The translations under genes and the position numbers were made by a program. A stretch of 64,000 bases of DNA from CAVVAL01 sp963742725 (lineage in GTDB: Bacteria > Actinomycetota > Actinomycetes > Mycobacteriales > Cryptosporangiaceae). Below the pieces are notes generated by a model. It was given only the letters and a program-made list of their open reading frames with translations, had not been told where the DNA came from and did not search any database. The DNA lies in the NCBI GenBank assembly GCA_963742725.1, contig CAVUMX010000001.1, positions 2,542,001 through 2,606,000 of the forward strand, read 5' to 3'. This document shows positions 51,803 through 60,213 of this stretch, piece after piece (the stretch's first letter is position 1; each line of letters opens with the position of its first letter).

Positions 51803-52975
51803 GTGCGGGTACGAAGTGACGATGATGGCGAGGCAATCCGGCCGCTCGTCGTCCTGAACGATCCAGAACTTCTCGACGACCTGTTGCGCCTCGGCGCCGC
51901 CTGCGGTGTCGAGCTGACACTCGCCAGGGATCCGATCGATGCTCGCCGGTCCTGGTCCCGGGCGCCGCTGGTGCTGCTCGGGGTGGATTCCGGGGCGGCC
52001 TGTGCCCGCGCGCGGCTGCCTCGCCGGGGCGGCGTGGTGGTGGTCGCCCGCGGGGCCGATCCCAGAATGGGCAGCGGCGTCCGCGCCCTGGTGCCGAGGC
52101 AGCGCGTGCCCGTCGACGAGCCGTGGTCCGAACCGGCCGTACCGCCGGACGTGTGGGCCGTCGCGTCCGAGCTCGGTGCCGAGCACGTCGCGTTCCTCCC
52201 GACGGCCGAGCGGTGGCTCGTCGACCGGCTCGCGGACGTCGCCGCCGATCCGGAGCGTCCCGGCCAGGTGCTCGGCGTCATCGGCGGTCGCGGCGGGGCC
52301 GGCGCCAGCGTCCTCGCCGCCGGGCTCGCGGTCACGGCCGCCCGGTTCGGCATGCGGTCGCTGCTGGTCGACGCGGATCCGCTCGGCGGCGGGCTCGACC
52401 TGGTCATGGGCCGCGAGTCGTCCGCCGGGGTGCGATGGCCCGATCTCGTCGCGACAGCCGGCCGGGTCAGCGCGTCCGCGCTCCTCGACGCGCTGCCCCG
52501 GGTCGGCGAGGCGTGCGTGCTCTCCTGGGACCGCGGCGACGTGCTGGCCGTGCCCCCCGCTGCGATCGACGCGGCCCTCGACGCCGGGCGGCGCGGTGCC
52601 GACCTCGTCGTCGTCGACCTGCCGCGCTGGCCGGACGAAGCCGCAGTGCGCGCGCTCCAGGGGTCGGACACTGTGCTGCTGGTCGTCCCGGCGGAAGTGC
52701 GCGCCTGCGCCGCCGCGCACCGCGTCGTCACGATGATCGGCCCACACTGTGCTGAGATCCGCTGCGTCGTGCGCGGGCCGGCTCCCGCCGGTCTGAGGTC
52801 CCGCGACCTGGTCGAGGCGCTGAGGCTGCCGCTGGCCGGCGTCCTCAAGCCGGAGCCACGGCTCCCTGCGGCACTCGAACGGGGCGACGCACCGGCCGAG
52901 CGCGGTCGCGGTCCGCTGGCCGATCTGTGTCGCCAGCTCCTGTCCGACCTCGGCTGCTTCCCGATGGCGGCATGA
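51803..52975 (+). CDS. ssd: septum-site-determining protein Ssd (MinD/CpaE/TadZ-like)
   Basis: The 390-residue protein starts at GTG behind GGGAGG. A receiver-like N-terminal region is followed from about residue 150 by a MinD/ParA-like domain: VLGVIGGRGGAGASVLAAGL, LLVDADPLGGGLDLVMG and LVVVDLPRWPDEA. The Walker A lysine is replaced (GGAGAS), so ATP binding must differ from canonical MinD. In M. tuberculosis Ssd (Rv3660c) heads the tad locus and affects septation; in Tad systems TadZ localises the pilus machine. It is the first gene of this operon. Confidence 0.88.
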   Translation: MRVRSDDDGEAIRPLVVLNDPELLDDLLRLGAACGVELTLARDPIDARRSWSRAPLVLLGVDSGAACARARLPRRGGVVVVARGADPRMGSGVRALVPRQRVPVDEPWSEPAVPPDVWAVASELGAEHVAFLPTAERWLVDRLADVAADPERPGQVLGVIGGRGGAGASVLAAGLAVTAARFGMRSLLVDADPLGGGLDLVMGRESSAGVRWPDLVATAGRVSASALLDALPRVGEACVLSWDRGDVLAVPPAAIDAALDAGRRGADLVVVDLPRWPDEAAVRALQGSDTVLLVVPAEVRACAAAHRVVTMIGPHCAEIRCVVRGPAPAGLRSRDLVEALRLPLAGVLKPEPRLPAALERGDAPAERGRGPLADLCRQLLSDLGCFPMAA

Positions 52976-53151
52976 TGCGCGCGCCGACTCCCGCCTCACC
53001 AGACGGCCGCCCACCGCTCCTGCCCGCGATGCCCATCCACCGGCCGGCTGTAGCCGCAGCGCTCGGTCGCCTGCCGCTCCCGGCGGCGGTGCTCGGCCTG
53101 TGGCCTGCTGTTGCCGTGGCGCACGGTCGTCCATCGCTGGTGGTCGTCTGA
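52972..53151 (+). CDS. putative small protein bridging ssd and tadA
   Basis: A 59-residue frame starts at ATG 52972, overlapping the ssd stop (ATGA), and ends with TGATG shared with the tadA start. Codons keep the G/C third-position bias. The product is Pro/Ala/Val-rich with a hydrophobic middle (AALGRLPLPAAVLGLWPAVA). The exact coupling at both ends argues for translation, if only to carry ribosomes to tadA. No family known. Confidence 0.45.
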   Translation: MMRAPTPASPDGRPPLLPAMPIHRPAVAAALGRLPLPAAVLGLWPAVAVAHGRPSLVVV

Positions 53152-54296
53152 TGGCCGACGACCTGCTCGGGCGGGTGCGCCGGCGGCTCGTCGCGGACGG
53201 GCGTGAGCCGACGCCGGCGGCGGTGGCCTCGGCGGTCCAGGCCGAGCACGCGGCGCCGGTCGGCGATCAGACGATGCGGAGCCTCACCACCCGCCTTCGC
53301 GCCGAGCTGGCTGGCGCGGGTCCACTGGAGACGCTGCTCGCCGACCCGGCGGTGACCGACGTCCTGGTGAACGGCGCCGACGAGGTCTGGGTGGACCGGG
53401 GCGACGGGCTGCACCAGGTCGCCGCGTCACTCGGCGATGACGGCGATGTCCGGCGGCTGGCCCAGCGCCTCGCGGCGGCATGCGGTCGCCGGCTCGACGA
53501 CGCCCAGCCGTACGTGGATGCGACGCTCCCGGACGGAACCAGGCTCCACGCGATCCTGCCGCCGGTCGCGTCCCGAGGCGTCTGCCTGTCGCTCCGGACG
53601 TTCCGGCCCCGCGCGTTCACACTTCAGGAACTCGTCGCCGCCGGCACTATGACGCCGTTCTCCGCCGAGCTGCTCCGGGCGATCGTCGAGGCCCGGCTGG
53701 CGTTCCTGGTCACGGGTGGCACTGGCAGCGGCAAGACGACCCTGTTGAGCGCGCTACTGGGACTGGTGGCGCCGACCGAACGGATCGCGCTCGTCGAGGA
53801 CGCTGCCGAACTGCGGCCCACGCACCCGCACGTGGTGCCGCTCCAGAGCCGGGCGCCCAACGCCGACGGGGCCGGCGAGGTGACACTCCGTGATCTCGTC
53901 CGCCAGGCGCTACGGATGCGGCCCGACCGGATCATCGTCGGCGAGTGCCGTGGCGCGGAGGTCGCAGACCTGCTCGCCGCCCTCAACACCGGGCATGACG
54001 GGGGCGCGGGAACGCTCCACGCCAACTCGCCAGCGGACGTTCCGGCACGGCTCGAAGCCTTGGCGGCTACCGGCGGCATGAGACGGGACGCGCTCCACAG
54101 CCAACTCGCGGCGGCGCTGCACTGCGTGGTCCATCTGCGGCGCGACCGCGCTGGTCGGACGGTTGACGAGATCTGCGTCCTGCGGCGCGGTGCGGATGGA
54201 TGGGTCGTGCCGGTGTCGGCGTGGCGCCGCGGCGCGGACACCGGTCCCGGGGCGGCCGCCTTGGACGAACTCCTCGTGCGCAGGGGACTGCGGTGA
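53151..54296 (+). CDS. tadA: TadA/CpaF-type secretion ATPase
   Basis: The 381-residue protein starts at ATG 53151. Family motifs are in order: DPAVTDVLVNGADEVWVDRG, LRTFRPRAFTLQEL, Walker A VTGGTGSGKTTLLSALLG, Asp box VEDAAELRP, Walker B RPDRIIVGECRG and the His-box region NTGHDGGAGTLHANSP. It is the hexameric motor that assembles Flp pili. It is coupled to tadB by a GTGA overlap. Confidence 0.95.
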   Translation: MADDLLGRVRRRLVADGREPTPAAVASAVQAEHAAPVGDQTMRSLTTRLRAELAGAGPLETLLADPAVTDVLVNGADEVWVDRGDGLHQVAASLGDDGDVRRLAQRLAAACGRRLDDAQPYVDATLPDGTRLHAILPPVASRGVCLSLRTFRPRAFTLQELVAAGTMTPFSAELLRAIVEARLAFLVTGGTGSGKTTLLSALLGLVAPTERIALVEDAAELRPTHPHVVPLQSRAPNADGAGEVTLRDLVRQALRMRPDRIIVGECRGAEVADLLAALNTGHDGGAGTLHANSPADVPARLEALAATGGMRRDALHSQLAAALHCVVHLRRDRAGRTVDEICVLRRGADGWVVPVSAWRRGADTGPGAAALDELLVRRGLR

Positions 54297-55135
54297 GGAC
54301 TCAATGGATCGCGGCGGCGGCGCTGGTTCTCGCTGTCGGTGTCGTGATGGCGCCGACGGCCGGTGCCCGGCGACGGTTGCGGAACGTGACGAACCCGTCC
54401 CGGCGGCGCTGGCCAGATCTGGGGCGCATGCCGGTGCTCGGCCGTCCGGCGATCATGCTGGTCGCGGTTGCCGGCGCCGTGGCTGGCGGGCTGGCCGGAG
54501 GACTGGTCGCGGCGTTCGCGGCCGGTGCCTGGTGCGGCATCGGGGCCAGGGCGGTGGCCCGACGGACTCAGGCCCGGGCCGAGGCCGCGGCGAACCAGGC
54601 CGGACTCGACGCCGTCGCCGGACTCGCGGACGACCTGCGCGCCGGACGGACGGCACAGCAGGCTCTCGCCGCCGCCACGGCCACGATCGAACCTGCGGTC
54701 GACGAACCGGCCCGGCAGACGCTGCTGGCGGTCGCCGCGGCGGCTTCGTCCGGGGCGGAGTTGCCGGCCGCGCTGGCTGCCGTCCGGCATCCCGGGTTGG
54801 CGCCGATATTCGCCCGGCTGGCTGCCGTCTGGCGGCTGAGCGACGCGGGCGTACCCCTCGCCGAGCTGCTGGACAGCCTCGAAGCGGAACTCCGCGCCTA
54901 CCGCCGGGCCAGCGAGCGGGCCGCCGCGCAACTCGCCGCCGCCCGGACCACCGCGACGCTCCTCGCTGGGCTGCCGCTCGTCGGATTCGCGCTCGGCGGC
55001 GCCCTCGGGGTCGATCCGCTCGCGATCGTCCTGCACACGGTGCCTGGAGGTGCGTGCGCGGTGCTGGCGATCGTGCTGCAACTCGCGGGCCTGGCGTGGA
55101 CGGAACGCCTCGGCCGATCGGCGGTGACGTTGTGA
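54293..55135 (+). CDS. tadB: TadB-like pilus inner-membrane platform protein
   Basis: The 280-residue protein starts at GTG 54293 within the tadA stop. It has N-terminal transmembrane helices (residues about 3-20 and 45-75), a cytoplasmic T2SF domain (GLADDLRAGRTAQQALAAAT, LSDAGVPLAELLDSLEAELR) and C-terminal helices. It forms the membrane platform with TadC. It is coupled downstream by a second GTGA overlap. Confidence 0.88.
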   Translation: MRTQWIAAAALVLAVGVVMAPTAGARRRLRNVTNPSRRRWPDLGRMPVLGRPAIMLVAVAGAVAGGLAGGLVAAFAAGAWCGIGARAVARRTQARAEAAANQAGLDAVAGLADDLRAGRTAQQALAAATATIEPAVDEPARQTLLAVAAAASSGAELPAALAAVRHPGLAPIFARLAAVWRLSDAGVPLAELLDSLEAELRAYRRASERAAAQLAAARTTATLLAGLPLVGFALGGALGVDPLAIVLHTVPGGACAVLAIVLQLAGLAWTERLGRSAVTL

Positions 55136-55869
55136 CCGCACTCGTGGCTGGCGCGCTCGTGCTCGCCGCCGCGCTGATCGCCACCGGCTGGCGCCGAGCC
55201 AGCCCACGCCACCGGATCACCGCGGCCTTGCCAACCGCCGTTGGGTCACCAAACTCCGCCGATGTAGTGGCCCGGCGGTCGTGGGCGATGCGCGGTGTCG
55301 CCGTGCTGGCTGGTGTGGCGGTCGCCGTGGTCCTCGGTGGGTGGGGCGGCGCAATGCTCGGGGTGGTGGTCGGCGGTGGCCTGGCCGTCGGTCTGCCTCG
55401 GCTTGAGACCAAGGCGGCCCGCGAGGAGCGGACCGCGATGGACCAGACGGTGCCCTTCGCCGCCGATCTGCTGGCGGCCGCGCTCCGCGCGGGTGCGCCG
55501 ACGCCCCACGCCGTCGCACAGGTCGCCGCGGCGGTCGGGGGACCTCTCGGCGTGAGGCTCGCGGCCGTGGCGCGCGGGCTGGATCTCGGCGCCCCGGCGG
55601 CTGAGGCGTGGCAGGTGCTCGACAGTGTGCCGGCAGCGGCATCGCTCGTCCGCGCGGCTGTTCGGGCGAGCGAGAGCGGGGCCGCACTGGCTGGCGCGTC
55701 CACCCGCCTGGCAGCCGAACTGCGGGCCGGTCACGACGCAGCGGCGGACGCAGCCGCGCGGCGGGCCGGCGTGCTCGTCGTCCTGCCGCTCGGGTGCTGC
55801 TTCCTGCCCGCGTTCGTGCTGCTCGGCGTCGTGCCGATCGTCCTGGGGGTGCTCGATGGCGTGCTCTGA
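55132..55869 (+). CDS. tadC: TadC-like type II secretion F-domain protein
   Basis: The 245-residue protein starts at GTG 55132. A hydrophobic N-terminus and a helix pair (GVAVLAGVAVAVVLGGWGGA) are followed by a T2SF domain (PFAADLLAAALRAGAPTPHA, VRASESGAALAGASTRLAAE) and a C-terminal helix (VLPLGCCFLPAFVLLGVVPI). It is the second platform subunit. The pilin gene follows after 65 bases with its own strong ribosome-binding site. Confidence 0.88.
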   Translation: MTALVAGALVLAAALIATGWRRASPRHRITAALPTAVGSPNSADVVARRSWAMRGVAVLAGVAVAVVLGGWGGAMLGVVVGGGLAVGLPRLETKAAREERTAMDQTVPFAADLLAAALRAGAPTPHAVAQVAAAVGGPLGVRLAAVARGLDLGAPAAEAWQVLDSVPAAASLVRAAVRASESGAALAGASTRLAAELRAGHDAAADAAARRAGVLVVLPLGCCFLPAFVLLGVVPIVLGVLDGVL

Positions 55870-55934
55870 CCTGGTGCGGCGGTGCGTGCTCATTGTCCGG
55901 CCGGGACCGTCCCGGTCGGGGAGAGGAGAGACCG

Positions 55935-56117
55935 ATGATGTGGCGCAGGATCGTCCGCAGGCTGCGGCCGCGGGGCGACGACGGGATGAGCACGGCGGAG
56001 TACGCCGTCGGAACGGTCGCCGCGGTGGCGTTCGCCGGCATCTTGCTGAAGGTGGTGACATCGCCCGGCGTGCAGTCCGCGCTGGCGGCCATCATCAGCC
56101 GGGCGCTAAAGGCGTAG
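55935..56117 (+). CDS. Flp-type pilin precursor (DUF4244)
   Basis: The 60-residue protein starts at ATG 55935 behind GGGGAGAGGAG. A basic leader (MMWRRIVRRLRPRGDDG) ends before MSTAEYAVGTVAAVAFAGIL, the type IV prepilin arrangement: cleavage after Gly and a Glu at +5. The remaining hydrophobic helix is the pilus core. No dedicated prepilin peptidase gene is visible in the window. Confidence 0.88.
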   Translation: MMWRRIVRRLRPRGDDGMSTAEYAVGTVAAVAFAGILLKVVTSPGVQSALAAIISRALKA

Positions 56118-56476
56118 CGGGCCGGCGCCGGGACCGGGGCTCTGCCACCGCCGAACTCGCGGTCGCGTTGCCGGTCCTGGTGCTGCTGCTCGCGGTGGCG
56201 GTCACCGCTGTGTCGGCGGTGACCGCCCAGCTCCGCTGCGTCGATGCCGCGCGCGAGGCTGGCAGGGCGGCCGCACGCGGCGAGCCGGACGCCGCCGGCA
56301 TCGGGCGCAGGGTCGCCCCCGACGGCGCCCGCGTGACCGTCCAGACGGGTGGCGACACCGTCCGGGCCGCCGTCTCCGTGCGGGTACGTCCGTTCGGCGG
56401 GTGGCTGCCCGGCCCGACGGTGTCGGCGACAGCCGTGGCCGTCCCGGAGCCGGGCGAACCGGGAACGGCGCCATGA
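56114..56476 (+). CDS. TadE-like pseudopilin; start codon unclear (GTA?)
   Basis: The frame encodes RRRDRGSATAELAVALPVLVLLLAVAV, the TadE signature with Glu after the Gly, then about 90 extracellular residues with one Cys. In this frame there is no ATG, GTG or TTG between the pilin gene region and the motif. The only codon in the expected place is GTA at 56114, overlapping the pilin stop as GTAG. The start may be a rare codon, or GTA may be a mutated GTG. The downstream gene starts within its stop (ATGA). Confidence 0.75.
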   Translation, partial: VAGRRRDRGSATAELAVALPVLVLLLAVAVTAVSAVTAQLRCVDAAREAGRAAARGEPDAAGIGRRVAPDGARVTVQTGGDTVRAAVSVRVRPFGGWLPGPTVSATAVAVPEPGEPGTAP

Positions 56477-57072
56477 CTGCCGACGGCGTCCAGAGCGCAC
56501 CGGCCGCGCGCGGCTCCCGTCGGTCCGCGCGCGGAGCACACGGGGCGGCGCCGGGTGCACATGGGGCGCCGAGCGCAGGCAGGGCGGCGCCGGGTGAGCG
56601 TGGGGCGCCGGGTGCAGGCGGGGCGGCGCCGGGTGAGCGTGGGGCGCCGGGTGCAGGCGGGGCGGCGCCGGGCGCCCGACGACACCGGGCCGGCCGCGGT
56701 CGTCGTGACGGTGGGTCGGCGTCGATCTGGGTGCTCGCCGCTGGTGCGCTGGTCATCGCATCCGGACTGCTCGGAGCGGCGTACGGAGCCGGCGCGGTCG
56801 CCCGGCACCGGGCTGGACTGGCGGCTGACTTCGGTGCGCTGGCCGCCGCCCAGTCCGTATTCGAAGGCGCCGGACCGGCCTGCGGCCACGCCGCGACGAT
56901 CGTCGCCGCGAACGGCGGCGAGTTGGTCAGCTGCCGGATCGACGGGTTGGACGCGATCGTCGCCGCTGCCGTGGCGCCCGCAGGCCCGTTCGGCTTCGGA
57001 GAACGCGCCGTCGCCCACGCCCGCGCCGGCCCAGCCCGTCAACCCGTCGCCGGCAGGCGAGCGGAGCCGTCA
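56473..57072 (+). CDS. Rv3654c-like pilus-associated protein, no stop codon at expected end
   Basis: The start is ATG 56473 overlapping the TadE stop. About 75 Gly/Ala/Pro-rich residues from a 39-base repeat precede GSASIWVLAAGALVIASGLLGAAYGAGAV, a TadG/TadE-type membrane helix, then a small domain (GLAADFGALAAAQSVFEGAG ... CGHAATIVAANGGELVSC). Homologues of this type end near residue 200, but the frame has no stop until 60555, reading antisense through the helicase gene. No frame has a stop between 57063 and 57309. The true C-terminus is therefore undefined and the end given is only where the family resemblance stops. Confidence 0.6.
56543..56659. repeat. 39-base tandem repeat, three copies
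   Basis: Three 39-base units beginning GGGCGGCGCCGGGTG follow each other in frame; the second and third are identical and the first diverges. They encode AAPGERGAPGAGG in the N-terminal tail of the pilus-associated protein. Confidence 0.9.
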
Positions 57073-57411
57073 GTGCGTTTCGGGGGCTGGCGCGGCGAAC
57101 GGGTCGATCGCGGTGTCGACGCTGGCCACGCCGATCGGGGCAGCCGCGGCCGCGGTGGCGGCAGCCGTCGCGGCGGCGGCCCGCCGGACCCGGCGGCGCT
57201 GCGACCACCGAGAGATGGCCGACCGGATCAGCGCGAAGCCGATCGCGACGAGGAGTCCCAGCACCACGCCGAGCAGCACCAACGTGCGCGCGGACAGGTT
57301 GGGAAGGATGAGACCGAAGAACTCCGCCTCGGTGCTTCCGCCCGGTTCGAGTGCGAACCCCACGACGAGCAGCGAGGCCAGCACGACGAGCAGGATTCCG
57401 ACGACGATCAT
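57070..57411 (-). CDS. LapA-like small membrane protein
   Basis: The 113-residue protein starts at ATG 57411. Two transmembrane helices (residues 2-20 and 42-65) flank a short loop with LPNLSARTLVLLGVVLG, as in DUF1049/LapA-like proteins, followed by a basic segment (RWSQRRRVRR) and an Ala-rich tail. The start overlaps the stop of the repeat-protein frame upstream (ATGA). Function unknown. Confidence 0.75.
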   Translation of the reverse strand: MIVVGILLVVLASLLVVGFALEPGGSTEAEFFGLILPNLSARTLVLLGVVLGLLVAIGFALIRSAISRWSQRRRVRRAAAATAAATAAAAAPIGVASVDTAIDPFAAPAPETH

Positions 57412-57791
57412 CTGTGGTTGTCTCCAAGCGTGGGCAGTGCGGCGCCCACGGACTCGACGGCGCCGGCGACCATTCTGCCTGGCACTGTCGCCTCAGAGCG
57501 CATCGGTAAACGGGACCTTCGCCCGCTACCCCCGCTCACCTGGGACGATGCCGCCACCACGCACGGAACTATCACCCACAGCACCGCCCCCACCACAGCC
57601 CCCATACCCCGCGCCACGCTCACGGCGCGCGCCACACCGACGGCCCGCGCCACGCCGCTCACGGCCCGCACCACACCGACGGCGCGCACCACACCGACGG
57701 CGCGCACCACACCGACGGCGCGCGCCACGCTGACGGCGCGCGCCACACCGACGGCCCGCGCCAGGCCCACGGCCGGCACCGCGCCCACCAC
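57408..57791 (-). CDS. putative ARAVGV-repeat protein between helicase and LapA-like genes
   Basis: A frame starts at GTG 57791 (or GTG 57788), 4 bases after the helicase stop, and ends in a 4-base ATGA overlap with the LapA-like gene. The 127-residue product opens with about nine hexapeptides of the type ARAVGV, then a hydrophobic stretch (GAVLWVIVPCVVAA) and a basic tail. Both ends fit an operon, yet the repeats come from an 18-base DNA repeat and could be fortuitously open. No family known. Confidence 0.45.
   Translation of the reverse strand: MVGAVPAVGLARAVGVARAVSVARAVGVVRAVGVVRAVGVVRAVSGVARAVGVARAVSVARGMGAVVGAVLWVIVPCVVAASSQVSGGSGRRSRLPMRSEATVPGRMVAGAVESVGAALPTLGDNHR
57622..57786. repeat. 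18-base tandem repeat, nine copies
   Basis: Nine imperfect copies of ACGGCGCGCACCACACCG are head to tail, with one 3-base insertion (CTC, 57658-57660). All lengths are multiples of three, so open frames on both strands are preserved. The array ends at the candidate GTG of the repeat protein. Confidence 0.9.
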
Positions 57792-57795
57792 AGCG

Positions 57796-60111
57796 CTAGG
57801 ACGGCAGGCAGCGCAGGACGGTTTCGAGCACCCGCACGGCCCCGGCCTTGTCGAGCGGTTCGTTCCCGTTGCCGCACTTCGGCGACTGGACGCACGACGG
57901 GCAGCCGGTCTCGCATCCACAGTCGACGATCGCGTCGCGGGTGGCGGTGAGCCAGGTCCGGGCGGCGTGGTAGCCGCGTTCGGCGAATCCGGCGCCGCCC
58001 TGGTGGCCGTCGTAGACGAACACTGTGGCGAGTCCCGTGTCGGGGTGGAGGTCGGTCGACAGTCCGCCGATGTCCCACCGGTCGCAGGTCGCGACGAGCG
58101 GGAGGAGTCCGATCGCCGCGTGTTCGGCCGCGTGGACGGCGCCCGGCACGTCGCCGGTCACGCCCGCCGCGGCCAGCGCCGGGTCGGTGATCGTGTACCA
58201 GACGGCGCGGGTGCGGAGCTGTCTCGCGGGCAGGTCCAGCGGCTGCTCGTCGATGACCTCTCCGGTGGCGAGCCGGCGGCGCAGGAAGCTGACGACCTGG
58301 TTGGTGACGTCCACGGTGCCGAAGCAGAGGGTCACGTCGCCGGCTTCGGTCCGCTCGTCGACCGTGACGACCTCCAGATCGGTGACGTCACGGGCGTGCG
58401 TGGTCCAGTCCGGGTTGGCGGCGCGGACCAGGGCCACGGCGCCGTCGAGGTCCAGTTGCTCGACGAGGTACGTGTCGCCCTGATGGACGTACACGGCGCC
58501 GGTGTGCACGGTCGTGTGGGCGGCCCCGGCGTCGACCGTCCCGAGCAGGCGGCCCGTGGCCTCCTCGACCACGGCGATCGGCTCGCCGCCGGTACCGCGG
58601 ATGTCGGCCTCGGGGCGGTCGCGCGATGTCCAGTACCAGCCGGCCGGGCGGTGCCGCAGCACTCCCTCGGCGACCAGGGAGTCGAGGGCGGCGCGGGCCA
58701 CGTCCCCGCCGAACAGCGGGAGGTCGGCCTCGGTGACCGGCAGCTCGGCGGCGGCACAGCACAGCTGCGGCGCCAGCACGTACGGGTTGGTCGGGTCGAG
58801 CACGGTCGCCTCGACAGGCCGGTTGAACACCGCGTCGGGATGGTGGACGAGGTACGTGTCGAGCGGGTCGTCCCTGGCCACCAGGACGGCCAACGATCCC
58901 TGGCCCGACCGCCCGGCCCGCCCGGCCTGCTGCCACAGCGACGCCAGCGTGCCCGGGTACCCGGTCAGCAGCACCGCGTCGAGGCCGGTGACGTCCAGCC
59001 CGAGTTCGAGCGCGTTCGTCGTGGCCATCCCGAGCAACGCGCCGGAGGAAAGCGCCGCCTCGAGCTCGCGACGGTCCTCTTTCAGGTAGCCGGCCCGGTA
59101 CGCGGCGATCCGCTCGACGAGGTCCGGCGCGGCCTCGGCCAGAGCCCGGCGGGCGCCCAACGCCACCACCTCGGCTCCCCGCCGCGACCGCACGAAGGCC
59201 AGCGTCCGGGCGCCCTCGACGACCAGATCGGCGAGCAGGTCGGCCGCTTCAGCGGTGGCCGTCCGGCGCACGGGCGCCCCGTTCTCGCCCCCGCCCGCCT
59301 TGCTCAACGGCGGTTCCCACAGTGCGAACGTCGTCGCGCCACGCGGCGAGGCGTCGTCAGTCACCGCCTCCACCGGCAATCCGACCAGGCGACTGGCGGA
59401 ACCGGCCGGGTCGGCGACGGTCGCGGACGCCAGCACGAACACGGGCGATGCCCGGTACCGGCCGCAGATCCGCCGCAGCCTGCGCAGCACGTGCGCCACG
59501 TGCGATCCGAACACGCCCCGGTACGTGTGGCACTCGTCGATAACCACGTACCGCAGCCGGCGCAGGAACGACGCCCACGCCTCGTGCCGCGGCAGCAGCC
59601 CGCGGTGGACCATGTCCGGATTCGTAAGCACGAACCGTGCGTGCGCACGGACCCAGTCCCGCTCGGCGATGGGAGTGTCGCCGTCGAACGCGGCCGGACG
59701 GATCCCGGCCAGTTCCAGGTCGGCGAGCGAACGCAACTGGTCCGCGGCGAGCGCCTTGGTCGGCGACAGGTACAGCGCCGTGGCCTTCGGATCGTCCAGA
59801 AGTGTCGCGAGTACGGGCAATTGGTAGGCGAGCGATTTTCCCGACGCGGTACCGGTCGCCAGCACGACGGACCGCCCGGCGAACGCCGCCTCCGCCGCCG
59901 CCACCTGGTGCTCCCACGGTGCCGTGACCCCACGCTCGGCGACGGCTTCGACCAGCGCCTTCGGGGCCCAGTCCGGCCAGGCCGTCGTGCGAGCCTGCCG
60001 TGCCGGGACCAGCTCGACATGGGTCACCGGATCGTCGGCGCGCCCGGCCAGAAGCCGGTCGAGAAGGGCGTCGGGAGTCGGCGTCAGCACGCTCAGAACT
60101 GTTGCACGCAT
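57796..60111 (-). CDS. DEAD/DEAH-box helicase with C-terminal DUF1998 Cys cluster (SftH/MrfA/Hrq1 type)
   Basis: The 771-residue protein has Walker A ATGTASGKSLAY, motif II VIDECHTYRG, motif III LASATVADP, motif V ATNALELGLDV and motif VI QQAGRAGRSG. The C-terminal domain carries CGCETGCPSCVQSPKCG, four Cys for zinc, as in the MrfA/Hrq1 family, members of which repair mitomycin-type DNA damage. It corresponds to Rv3649 by position. It is divergent from the BldG-like gene, with about 100 bases between. Confidence 0.95.
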   Translation of the reverse strand: MRATVLSVLTPTPDALLDRLLAGRADDPVTHVELVPARQARTTAWPDWAPKALVEAVAERGVTAPWEHQVAAAEAAFAGRSVVLATGTASGKSLAYQLPVLATLLDDPKATALYLSPTKALAADQLRSLADLELAGIRPAAFDGDTPIAERDWVRAHARFVLTNPDMVHRGLLPRHEAWASFLRRLRYVVIDECHTYRGVFGSHVAHVLRRLRRICGRYRASPVFVLASATVADPAGSASRLVGLPVEAVTDDASPRGATTFALWEPPLSKAGGGENGAPVRRTATAEAADLLADLVVEGARTLAFVRSRRGAEVVALGARRALAEAAPDLVERIAAYRAGYLKEDRRELEAALSSGALLGMATTNALELGLDVTGLDAVLLTGYPGTLASLWQQAGRAGRSGQGSLAVLVARDDPLDTYLVHHPDAVFNRPVEATVLDPTNPYVLAPQLCCAAAELPVTEADLPLFGGDVARAALDSLVAEGVLRHRPAGWYWTSRDRPEADIRGTGGEPIAVVEEATGRLLGTVDAGAAHTTVHTGAVYVHQGDTYLVEQLDLDGAVALVRAANPDWTTHARDVTDLEVVTVDERTEAGDVTLCFGTVDVTNQVVSFLRRRLATGEVIDEQPLDLPARQLRTRAVWYTITDPALAAAGVTGDVPGAVHAAEHAAIGLLPLVATCDRWDIGGLSTDLHPDTGLATVFVYDGHQGGAGFAERGYHAARTWLTATRDAIVDCGCETGCPSCVQSPKCGNGNEPLDKAGAVRVLETVLRCLPS

Positions 60112-60213
60112 GGGAGGGTGATCGCGGTGAGAGTCGACCGATGGTTAGATTCGGCCCAAGGAGTCGCCGTGGCCGTCGCGGCGAGGTCGCTACGACGCCG
60201 TGGAGGGATCTTC

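Noticed and set aside
57622..57786. CRISPR-like array
   Set aside because: Units are adjacent 18-mers without unique spacers and no cas genes are present.
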